From: Monilinia fructicola
Taxonomy: Eukaryota > Ascomycota > Leotiomycetes > Helotiales > Sclerotiniaceae
Assembly: GCA_008692225.1 (NCBI GenBank)
Contig: VICG01000001.1
Span: 2,519,501 to 2,583,500 of the forward strand
Direction of reading: 5' to 3'
DNA: 64,000 bases
Below, piece by piece: positions 12,845-22,987 of this stretch. Each line of letters opens with the position of its first letter. Position 1 is the stretch's first letter. A program made the translations under genes and the position numbers. A model generated the notes under the pieces. That model was given only the letters and a program-made list of their open reading frames with translations. It was not told the DNA's origin and searched no databases.

Positions 12845-13754
12845 GCATTCACATACTTTTAGAAAAACCTTCCAGCATGCATCCATACATGCTTCTAGCC
12901 GTAGTCAAAATTTGAGAAGCCCAACCGTCCATCAATGGACTCCACTCTTCTCCAAATGCAATGAATACCATATTTCTCATCCCCTGTGTTCCTATCTTTT
13001 TGCGCCCTGCAGACTTCGAGACAGAAGGAGATGCTAAGCTTTGGTTCATTGTCAGCTAAACCAATTTGAGAATTTGCACAAAAACATCATGTGGATTGAG
13101 GGAAAAGATGGAAAGGGTAGGGAAGGAAACGAAGAAAGTGGAAGGGGTGGAAGATGGATTTAATGAATTCAGGCCGTGATGAGATGATGATTGTATGGTC
13201 GCATTATCAATGGTATCAATGACTTGTACAATGGAATCGCTTTCCCTCTCTGCATCACCCCGCCGAACGCCGATCAAATGAAGTCAAGTTGATTCCACTT
13301 CGATCGAATAGCATGGATCTGTGTGTGAATTTCATGGGTTTCTATTCTCTCTTGCTTCATGCTATCTAATACACACATAAATGCTTCTTGAAACACTTTT
13401 GTCCTGTTCATACATCCATCTTTGAACCTATCTTCAAAACACGAATTCTTTCTGCTTCCTCTCGTCGATCCTTTCCTAAAGGCTTGCGACGTTCACTCAG
13501 TCTTCGATGCTCATTATCCACATATGCACCCCTCTGAAAAAATGGCCATTTGTGCCTGAATTTGCAAATGTATTTCCTGCCGAGTCAAAACGCCCTAACA
13601 TCCGTTAAGCACGCCCGCACGCACACACACACAAACACATATCTGTCGTTCACTTGATCTGTTTCGTCTCCTCCTACTCAAATCACTCATCTCCTGCCCA
13701 TAAAACGATCTATAGAACTGGTCTGCAGCATCACCTTCTGCTCCACCAAAACCA
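12845..13754. other. Intergenic between convergent INH1 and NSP1
   Basis: The 3' flanks of two convergent genes. It holds a short CA repeat near 13618-13640 and nothing else recognisable apart from the possible alternative last exon of the ATPase inhibitor. Confidence 0.4.
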
Positions 13755-15835
13755 TTAGCACTCATACTTTGACCCAGTTTTTTGTGCCGCCTCTACTTTC
13801 TCCTGTAATGTTTTTGGCATTCTGATCAATCCATTGCAATTGCATAAGATGTGAATTAAGAACTCTGACGATATGGGAAAGCTGCAACACAAATTGGATT
13901 AGTGAAAGTGCTTTATATGTATTCATGGCCTGAAGTAACTTACCGGGTCATCAGATTTAGTGCTCTTGTTCAAAGTGGCAGATGCCTCATTCATAGCTTC
14001 GATCATGGTTTCAAGATCTTTGCCCATTTCATCAAGTTTATCCGCCAATCTCTCCGCCATCTTATAGGTTCTTTCACGTTCCTGATCTGGACCTTGTAAA
14101 GTTTCGACGGCCGTGCCTTTGAACATATCGCTGACCTCTTGCTCATAACGATCGAGCCATTGTTCGAGTTCAGCTTGCTGCCCCTCCACAGTTGCCAATT
14201 GACGTTCGACTTCTGCGCTTGATCTTTCGGCCTCGAATGTGGTGTTGTATAGTTTTTGAATCTTATCTCCATTCTCAACCAAAAGACGATCCCACTGAGC
14301 AATTTTGGCTGCTTGTTCTTGGAATTCCTTCTGGTATTTTGATAAATCAGATGCCCATCGGGTGATGATTTCATCCATGGTTTTGTTCTTGAGACGAGAC
14401 AACTCTGGTCTTGGGCCAGTTGTAGAAGCTCCTAGAGTCGTTGCTGCTCCTCCTGCTCCTGTTGCCTCAGCGCTGGCAGCTGCACTAGCTTGTTGTTCTA
14501 AATTTGTAGATCCTGTTGCAGCGGTGGATGAAGCAGGGGCAGGAGTACCTGTGGCAGCTGTGCCAGAAGTACCTGGAGCTGATGGTTTAGCTGCGCCAAA
14601 CAAACTTGACGTTGTAGCGGCCGGCGCTGGAGTGGACGTGGTTGCAGCACCAGTTGATGCGGCATTACCGAAGAGAGATGGTGTTTGTGTTGGGGTAGAT
14701 GCAGATGGGGCGGGTGTAGATGTCGCTGGGTTAGGTTTTCCAAACAGGTTGCTGGAAGTAGGGCCGCTGGAGCAGGTGTACTAGAAGCTTGTGTTCCAGG
14801 GGCGCTAGCTGCTGGAGTGGCAGAAGGAAAGCTGAAAGATGGAGCTGGCTTGGCTGCTTCTGTAGTTGTTGTGGGTGTCGAGCTGGCAGTAGGAGCAGCC
14901 GAAGCAGCAGGCTTGCTTGCGCCAAAAAGACTGCCGCTAAGGGCAGGGGCCTTTGCAGCACCTGCACCACCAAACAGATTGCTCGTAGGAGCTGCAGCCG
15001 CAGGAGTACCACCAGAAAATAGACCACCGGTAGGAGCCGGCGCAGCGGGTGTTTGAGTGGGTTGCGATGCGGCTGCAGGTTTTGGTGTTCCAAATAGACC
15101 CCCAGTTGATTGTGATTGAGCACCACCACCAAACAGATTTCCTGTACTCGCAGCGGGGTGCATTGTTCGTGGGTGGTGTCCAGCTGGGGTTGTCGATGCA
15201 AAACTGAAAGGTTTGCTTGGTGCTGGAGTTGTTGATCCTAGGCTTGGGGTACTCGAGGCTGCTCCTCCAAAGAGGCCTCCTGATGCGGGCTTGTTTAATC
15301 CTGAAAACATACCTCCTGTAGGGGTAGCAGGTTTGTTTTCTGTTGTTGGAGTTGAAGCACCATCGGCTTTAGGTCCTCCAAAGCTAAAGCCTCCACCTCC
15401 ACCTCCCGAAGATGTCGCAGTACCTGCTCCACCAAACAATCCACCTCCCGCTGAAGTTGTAGGTGTGGTGCTGGAGGCAGGCTTTGCACCAAAACTGAAA
15501 GCAGATGCAGCATTTGGGGCATTCCCTGTGCTCTGGCCAAAGATACTTCCACCGGCTGGCTTAGCTGCTCCTGTATTCGATGCCGCTGTATTCGATGCTC
15601 CTGCATTTCCGAACAATGGTGTTTGCCCCCCAGCGGGTTTCGCACCGAAAGGACTTGCTGCTGCAGATCCACCACCAGCACCACCACCAAACAGAGATGA
15701 CGTAGCGGGCCCAGATGTAGCTGGCGCACCTCCAAAAAGCCCAGGACCAGAGCTATTAGGAGTATTATTAGAACTTCCACCTCCAAATATACCTCCACCG
15801 GTATTTCCAGTATTACCAAATGTGAATCCCGACAT
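13755..15835 (-). CDS. NSP1: FG nucleoporin Nsp1 (Nup62 family)
   Basis: Central-channel nucleoporin. Its FG repeats form the permeability barrier, and its C-terminal coiled coil anchors it in the Nsp1-Nup57-Nup49 and Nup82 complexes. Exon 1 (13944-15835) starts MSGFTFGNTGNTGGGIFGGG. It contains many LFGG/FSFG/LFGA repeats in Ala/Ser/Thr/Pro spacers, then the Nsp1_C domain: LSRLKNKTMDEIITRWASDL, KYQKEFQEQAAKIAQWDRLL, VERQLATVEGQQAELEQWLD. Exon 2 (13755-13881) encodes LSHIVRVLNSHLMQLQWIDQ and ends KTGSKYEC. About 670 residues. Frame breaks: one C short at 14761-14763, one extra A (minus strand) at 13811-13815, and a compensating pair near 15165-15190 that replaces TPPTNNAP with an out-of-frame segment. 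The promoter is shared with the gene at 16395. Confidence 0.93.
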
Positions 15836-16394
15836 TTTTCTTTGGATGTTATTCTTATTGAACTTTTGAAAAACGGAATACGAATCGAGATTGAGGAAGA
15901 GGGGGGGAGGAAGGAGGAAGGAGGAATTTTCGATGTTGTTTATTGTTTATTGTTTACTGTTGACGCTGGTCAAAGAGATGTTTTTCCTGTGAAGAAAATC
16001 AGAAGATCAGCAATTTGATATCGTAGGATATAAGAATGAATCAACTCACAGCTTCAATAATAATCGAATTGATTTAATCAGCCTTGCGCATCTCAAAGCG
16101 CGTGAAATTGAAGTCTTTTGTCTCTTCAAGGTTCTATTTAGCCTTACCACCGCGACTTTTTGGTTGGTATCCGCGCCGCCTCATTCAAAATAATTTAAGG
16201 TTAAGCGAGTGAACATCGGACGGAGCTCATGCTATCCGACCGAGAAGAGAGGGAGGAAGTTGTTATTGTCCGTCCAGCTTTCTCTTATTGATTTCCATTC
16301 AATCAGTTGACATAAGTCAACACATTCATCATACCTCCAAATCATAATTATAAATCGATTCAGGTCCATTGAAGTTATTGTCGTACTATCAATT
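15836..16394. promoter_or_regulatory. Divergent promoter region, NSP1 / Laa2-like gene
   Basis: A 559-bp spacer separates two divergent start codons. It carries a polypurine stretch near 15893-15930 (top strand), which becomes a pyrimidine tract in the NSP1 leader, and a GCGGCGCGG-type GC-rich patch at 16165-16180. No defined factor site was identified. Confidence 0.4.
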
Positions 16395-18264
16395 ATGGCT
16401 CAGGAAGACCAAGGAAATCTAGAACCTCCTACAAGGACTAGTATTGATGACCCAGGCGCACATGAACTTCAAGGTAAGAATGAATTTCAATAAATCGAAT
16501 TTACATACATAGTATACTGCCAAAATTTCATATGATTTATTTGTTTTTAACGTTTGTTTGCATAGAAGCCGTTGAATCCTCGGATTCGGACGACCATTTC
16601 TCAGATGCACACTCTGGTCTAGAACCATCTACCGAACCCTCGCCCACTGTCCCCACTACTCGAATTGAGAAAGTCGACGATGAACCAAGTTATGGCGAGG
16701 TTCCAGGCACGGAAGCATATAACTTGAGAACTGAGGATGCTGAGCCAGATCAAGTTGCAATGGTTCCTGAGTATGACGGTGCTTCACCATCACGACGACC
16801 TTCAACCCCGGGCGACCTACCAATCCCTACTACTGTCGTCGAGAAGATAGACCCCGATACTCCTAGTCATGGAGAAGTTCCTGGTACACCTGCATATGAG
16901 AAGCGCAAGGCGGATGCAGTTCCAGATTTGGTGTTGGATTCAACACCTGGCCGCAGTCGTTCTAATACACTCAACACGACAACAAGATCAAGAGCTGGTA
17001 GCACACCAGGAGACCTACCAATTCCCAAGACGGTAGTGGAAAGAGTAGATTCTGAGCCAAGTCATGGCGAGGTACCTGGAACAGCTGCTTATGAATTGCG
17101 CAAAGAAGATGCCCAACCAGACGACATTATAGAAGTATCTGATGTTCCTGGTATGTACAAACACTAGTTTCCAACCACCTTCAGAGTTATTGACTGAGTT
17201 AGAATCTAGCTCCCCGACCTTAAGCTTTCAAGGCCGAAGCTCTCCGGTACCGGTGAAGACGGTCGTAGATGAGGAGTACAACGAAGAAGAGGACGGAGAC
17301 GATGGAAATGATGGTGACGATGCAGACGACGCAGGTGACGCAGACAAGGCAGATGATGCAGATGATGCAGATGATGGAGGGTTTGGGGATGATTTTGATG
17401 ACTTTGAGGAAGGCGAGGACGATGCAGAGTTTGGGGACTTTGATGATGGATTTCAAGAGCCTGAAACTACTCTTCCCTCACAGCCAATACCTGTAATACC
17501 CTCTTTTGTAAGTAGTCTTCTACTTTCCGTATACAACAATATTTCATTCAATCCTAACATGAGCTCCTTGTTCAGCCCGTTTTCGACTTAACAGAGCTCA
17601 ATTCCCCGAGGATATTCTCTCTGCAACAGAACCGTATCTCGACCACATATTCCCTTCCGATACAATTGATATCTCGGCTCTACCGCCCCTTGACAACCCC
17701 AACCCATATTTCTCACCCCGGTCAGCATCACTGTGGTCACAGCTTGTAGCTCCCCCGCCGCTTCAACCACCCAACTGGATCCGATCTCGTATCCGTCGCC
17801 TCTTTCTCGTCAGTCTCGGTATCCCCGTCTCCCTAGACGAGATTCTCCCTGCCTCCACCCAAAAGAAACTCATTCTCCCTTCCCTCTCGCTGCATCCCTC
17901 ATCTTCTGGCTCTCTCGAAAATTCCGTAGATCGCATCAAGTCTTCTTCTTCTACCTCCCTCGACTCACAAGGCAATGCCAAACCCTCTCGCTCTGACAGT
18001 CGGCGTCGAAAGGGCCCACCACCTGCTCCCCAGTTAGATTTAGTATCCGCTCGCCAAACGTGCGAGATTACAGAAGAAGCCCTCAATGGCTTAACAATAG
18101 ACGAGCTAAGACAACATGTGAAAAAACTCGAGGAAATTGAAGTTTTGGCTAAGGAATTATTAGAGTATTGGACGATGAGAACGGATGAAAAGCTGGGAGA
18201 TAGGGAGGCCTTTGAGGGAGTTATTGAAAACTTGGTTAAGCATGCTCAAAAGGTTAGGAAGTGA
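16395..18264 (+). CDS. DUF5102-type protein, probable Laa2-like AP-1 accessory factor
   Basis: Four exons: 16395-16473, 16566-17150, 17185-17507 and 17576-18264; about 558 residues. After MAQEDQGNLEPP come three copies of a roughly 60-residue unit with core PSxGEVPGTxAYxxRxxDAxPD, each preceded by IPxTVVExxD. A very acidic block of D and E residues follows, and then GFGDDFDDFEEG and FGDFDDGF, which resemble the acidic phenylalanine motifs that bind the gamma-adaptin ear. The C-terminal half (NWIRSRIRRLFLVSLGIPVS, LDEILPASTQKKLILPSLSL, a helical tail ending VKHAQKVRK) fits the fungal DUF5102 family, which includes yeast Laa2 of AP-1/clathrin traffic. One C is missing at 17604-17607, between ELNS and EDILS. 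Family assignment is from remembered pattern; function is inferred. Confidence 0.72.
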
Positions 18265-18600
18265 TGAGTTATGACGACATTTTTTTGGTAATGCGGTGCT
18301 GCGCAAGGAATAATTTGGGTTATGACCTTCCAAAGTCTTGATTGCTTACAGCCACTGATATTCATAATGCTAGCTAAACGGCCGAAGAAATGAAATAAGA
18401 GATACCTAGGCAAACATTCGATTGATTTAGCATTCAATACTCTCGTCATAATAGATATTTTACAATTTTTTCTGCTGTCGAGCCAGCCCTCGATCTTTCG
18501 ATCTTTCTATCTATTCTACTTGAGATTCTTTCTTCACTGCACTCTACCTCATTACAGAATTCCCCTTCTACTACCCTTGAAACTCTATCTCCAACTTCTT

Positions 18601-19172
18601 ATGACCCCTTTCTACCGCCCGAATCTGTAACCGATAATCCCCCGTCCCCTTTCTTTCCTTCTCTTCCCCTCCCTTCCCCTCTTCCCTTCCACCATCCATC
18701 ACCCACCACTCTCATCTCCCAGCTCTCTTTCACCACCCACCCAACCTCCCGCCTCAATCCTTAATCCCACCAACACCAGCCCACGCACCCTCAAACAACC
18801 CCCCCCCCCGCCCTACCTACCTACCTATCCACAACCTCACCCCCAAAACAACCCTATCCAATCCCCCACCCCACCCCGCCCCACCGCATCCCCCCTCCCT
18901 CGTGATCCATCACGCCATAACGCGATACAACAACCACTGGAGGCATACCCAGATTACAAAGTGAGATGGAGGACTGTGCATCCATCTACCTACCTACCTA
19001 GCTCCCTCTCTATCCCTCTACCTACCTATCTATCTATCTTACCAATACGCACCAACAGTCGCAGTCGCCAGACGTGGCCGACTTCCTCAACCTTACCGGT
19101 GCAGTTCAATCCATCGCAAGCAACGCACTTCACGCCGATGCAAATGAGGGGAGGAGGTTTCCGGCTTGTTAA
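18601..19172 (+). CDS. Candidate small spliced gene, function unknown
   Basis: I do not recognise this gene. A Pro/Ser-rich frame is open from about 18631 to 18960 and ends ..NAIQQPLEAYPDYK at a GTGAGA donor (18961). After a 98-nt intron with CTTAC and a CAG acceptor, the frame resumes at 19059: SQSPDVADFLNLTGAVQSIA, then SNALHADANEGRRFPAC and a stop at 19170-19172. The two segments bracketing the intron look like real amphipathic protein and stay in phase. No ATG is visible in the same frame without crossing a stop; ATG at 18601 (MTPFYRPNL) is a possible start if an upstream intron or an indel is allowed. C homopolymers (18797-18810) make the 5' part unreliable. The true start is uncertain. 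Confidence 0.35.
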
Positions 19173-20323
19173 TGTTTGGCAGTAGGGATGGATGGGATTG
19201 AGGGTGGAAAGCTGAGGGGGGGGGGGGTGCTGCGGTAACGCATTGAGGAGAGGGAGGATCTAGATCATCGTCAGAGGGCTGGCTACAAGGAGACAGCGTG
19301 AGATGGATTTGACCTTAAACCGCCTTGTATCAAAGTAGGTGGACATACAAAGTGGTCCGGCGACTGCTCTATCTCGGAACACTTTCCATTCTCTAGGTAG
19401 CTCTTAACTTCCAAATGGGGGTGCTCCGAGCCAAATTACGTTGAATCACAGCTATATGTAAATCCGGAAATCACAGTCAAAACTAGAGGAATTTGATAGA
19501 TATAATCCTTTTGAATTCTTGCATTGCATACCACGCACCACACATCTCAATACAGCCGGTAACCTCTTCCATCAATGCCTGAGCCTGCTTTGCGATGAAC
19601 CACTGCAATTAATATATGTATGATGCCACGCACACCATGCGAATTCTGAAAATATCGATTCAAGGGGCAGAAATGATACCATGCCTCCGATAGAAATGCC
19701 ACGCAAAAACACCATCGATTTCCCAACTTTTCCCGAAATATCGAGATATCACCAATAAAGTAGTGTATATTCCATCAGGGCAGAAGAGTAAAGAGGTGAA
19801 AGACCAGCCGTCGCGCCTATCTACGCGCAAGGAAGGATGATTTAAAAGAGAGAAAAGCCCACATAGTAAAACTAGATAGATATCACGCCAAGCACACCTA
19901 AAAGCAATGCCATCCATGCCCCCATCCATGCACGCAAGAGTGGTATCATGATCGATGTACAGTAATGCACCAAGCCATGACTCCGTCCCATTTTCGCCAG
20001 GGTATGTAATGTAGAGGTAATTTGTAAAGGTCACTGAAAAGTGTATCGAGCCGTAAGACGCTTCGAAAAGTCGTGATTCGTAGTCGGGAGCAGAAAACCA
20101 AACGAAGGAAAAAAAAGTATAAAATCGAAAAGAAATTTGAGTCGAGCCATCCACCATTATTGTCCATCCCATCAAAGTCGAGAAAAGCGTCGCCGAAGTA
20201 TCCTAGATGCAGCAGGGTATCTCGCAGCAGTGTGATAGAAACCAAGGAAATATCAAAGAAGCTAAATCGTAGAAGTATGCCGAAGGGTATCCGCAAGAGA
20301 CGATCAATCTGGAGACCACGGGA
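19173..20323. other. Intergenic, downstream flank of the NAM8-like gene
   Basis: Contains a G-run at about 19217-19227. A 171-codon open frame on the minus strand has no family similarity and lies just beyond the NAM8-like stop codon. It is best explained as a 3'UTR or chance frame. Confidence 0.4.
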
Positions 20324-22987
20324 CTAGAGCAACTTAGGCATATGGCGCTTGTTGTTGTTGAACCCAGCATTGGTGTTCTGGCTGGCAGATGGTTGTTGTT
20401 GATGTTGCTGGTATCCAGCGTTATAGCCGTTGCCCTGCTGTTGGTTTTGCGGGCCAGATCTATTTCGAATGCATTAGCAAAATGTCTGGCTGGGAAGGGC
20501 ACTACAGAGAAAACAAATATCATTCTAAAGAATATCAAGAGTAAACACGTATCTATCCGAAACTTCGGATGAAGGAATGTTTCCTGGCGCGCCAGGATAA
20601 ACGCTACAAGTCCAATGATCCGAAGTTAATGTTTGTAGGGTAGATGATCATCATCGCACAAGCTATAGCACAAAACATAGGGGCAATACATAACAATAAA
20701 GTGTATATAACCAAGAAGGAAAAAACCGGTCTGCAAATCAAAGTAATGGATGAATACATTTGTAATCGAGCCCGCACAAGTCACGATACTCCTATGTAAA
20801 AAAAGAGAGTCTAAACTTTTGAGCTTTTTTGGATAAAGTCCAGAATAAGAAAAGCTGCTCCAAGGCATGAGTGCAAAGCTGCGCAAACAAATCTCAACGG
20901 CAATCAACCTCGCCAATGGAAGAAGAGAAGCAAGCAGACTAGGCAGCAAAGCAGTGAGATTACATGTGTAGAAGAAAGGAAAAAGAAAAAGCGATGATCG
21001 TGGTCGCATGAAAAGTCTATGCTTATACATGGGCATCATTTGGAAAACGCAGATTCCCACCCATCCGATACTTTTAAAGTAACGCTAAGACGAGAAACAG
21101 TTATCCAGGCATTGGACGCGCAGAAGTGAAGCCCGAAAAATGGCAAGCCCAGTGCAGAAAGACGCCATGCAACACTTAACTCCATTCGCGAAAGAAGATT
21201 TTTGCTTACTGCGAATTGTTAGCTTGAAGGTAAGATTGCAGATGAGTAGTTTTTACCTGTAGTGGTTGGAAAGCACCGTAAGGGTTATGCTGTTGTGGCA
21301 TACCCATCTGCTGATAGTGAGGTGGAGGGGGGGCTGGTCTGTAGGGAGTGCCAGCTGGTCCAGAGTTGTTTTGGGATCGTCCCCAAGACAAACGAACACG
21401 AGAGTTACCGATGGGGTAACCTTGCATCTGGTTGATGGCCATTTCAGCTGCATGGCGTTGAACGAATTGAACAAATCCACAGCCCTTTCCAGGTGGGATC
21501 TTGACGTAGGTAATTTCTCCAAAGCCTTGGAAGAAAGATCTGAGCTCATCTTCGGTAACATATCCGGATAGACCACCAACAAAAACGGTGGTATTGTTAG
21601 GGTCGGTGAACTGGTTCATGGGTTGAGGAGCGCCGTAATATCCTGCCATAGGTGGACCGCCACCCATTCCGTACATGCCTGGGGCACCTCCCATAGCACC
21701 GGGAATGCCACCGCCCTGCATTTGCATGCCTGCTGGTCCAGCACCTCCAGATTTGTTCTTTGGAGTAGCAGTGCTGATGCGCATGGGTCTGTTACCACAG
21801 AAAAACACCTTGCATGTCAGTCAAAGCACGTTGTTGGTCTCCCTCCTCGGCGAATCGAACAAAACCATAGCCGCGAGACATGCCAGAGATTGGGTCGGTC
21901 ATGATCTTGGCTGACTTGCACGATGGGAATCGTGCCTGAAAGAGGGATACCAAAACATACTCGTTGACCTCTGGGCCAAGATCGCCAACAAAGATAGAGA
22001 ACTCTGGGCCACGGTCGTCACTAGATAAAGTCAGAAAGATATTCAGGGAAGCCCAAGGCATAGGAATAGAGGCATATGAACCGGGATTCTGACCGACGAT
22101 CGGCGAGACCACCACCTGATGCCCAGTTGAGCTTGAATGGCCGGCTGGTGTTTGGAATCATGGAGCCGTTCAGAGATAAGGCTTTAGCAGCAGCAGCTGG
22201 AGACGAAAAGTCGATAAAACAATAGCCTGCATTTCTAAGTTGGTAAGTAGAAGGTTAGCTGATACTCCATATTTTCACGTGTTGCATCGATAAGAGATAA
22301 CTTACCCAGAGAATTTATCACGAATCATCTTGACATTGACCTGCTCGCCCATTCCGAACCAGACGCTGCGGATGAAGTTCTCATCGATCCATGGCTCAAG
22401 CTCACCCATCCTAGTGTAATGTATTAGTCTAGATCTAAAGTTGCACCAAGTTTTGGGAAACAGAGTGATGAGTAGGACTGTGCACATGATACAAAAATCA
22501 TCAAGAGGATAGAGATCTAGTCAAGAGTATGTGTAAGAATTCAGAGGATTTGAACCTCTACATTGGGGGACAACTTGAAGTATCGTGCAAATTAATGTCG
22601 CACATGATACAAGATACAAGTGTTCTCGATCTAGGGTCGGGCGGAGATAGGAGAGTAGAAAGGTGATAAGATAATAACAAGAAAGGAATGTGGGAAGAGC
22701 AAGCTCAAGTGATAAGATCACAGAAGATTGATTTCAGGAAAGGTATGAGGAAAGATTGAAACTTACCAGAGAGTGGTCTTTGCATCACCAGCGACGCTTC
22801 CAGAGGAACCTTCAACACCGGCACCTTGCTGCGCAAATGGAGCTGGTGAACCACTGTCTCCAGCAGGTATACCGCCTTGCTGTTGCTGTTGTTGTTGCAT
22901 GGCTGGAGGGGGCATTGCGCCGTTTCCGTTGTTCTGTTCGTAGCCACCTTGCTGGGCCGGATCGTAGTTCTGTTGCTGGAAAGACAT
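20324..22987 (-). CDS. NAM8: Three-RRM RNA-binding protein, Nam8/Csx1/TIA1-like
   Basis: Relative of yeast Nam8/Ngr1 and S. pombe Csx1: RNA-binding proteins in splicing and stress-mRNA stability. Five exons: 22767-22987, 22306-22410, 22094-22234, 21210-22020 and 20324-20459. Low-complexity MSFQQQNYDPAQQGGYEQNN leads into RRM1 (TTLWMGELEPWIDENFIRS ... GYCFIDFSSPAAAAKALSLN), RRM2 (FSIFVGDLGPEVNEYVLVSL ... SRGYGFVRFAEEGDQQRALT), a Gly/Met linker, RRM3 (NNTTVFVGGLSGYVTEDELR ... GCGFVQFVQRHAAEMAINQM) and a Q/N/G-rich tail ending NNNKRHMPKLL. RNP1 and RNP2 motifs are recognisable. About 470 residues. The T-run at 21801-21805 has one base too many (MQGV to CGNRPMRIS). The 750-nt last intron is unusually long and structured. 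Within exon 4, CAG|GTAAAA plus GCTAAC and TTCGCAG could define an alternative short intron that would bring in a stop at once. Confidence 0.9.
20460..21209 (-). promoter_or_regulatory. Long structured last intron of the NAM8-like gene
   Basis: The donor is CGCA|GTAAGC at 21210/21209 and the acceptor AAATAG ends at 20460. Phase 2 matches exactly across the 750 nt, restoring NNSQ-SGPQNQQQ. About 95-170 nt before the acceptor lies nested symmetry: AACTTCGGAT (20561-20570) pairs with ATCCGAAGTT (20618-20627), enclosing the 16-nt perfect palindrome TCCTGGCGCGCCAGGA (20582-20597). See findings. Confidence 0.6.

Noticed and set aside
19660..20175. 171-codon minus-strand frame
   Set aside because: No family similarity, and it lies in the downstream flank of the NAM8-like gene on the same strand, where a 3'UTR is expected.
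22535..22625. AGAGG-TTCAAAT-CCTCT, a perfect tRNA-like T-arm on the minus strand within intron 1 of the NAM8-like gene
   Set aside because: The seven bases after the stem have no complementary 5' acceptor strand within 120 nt, and no D or anticodon arm is visible.
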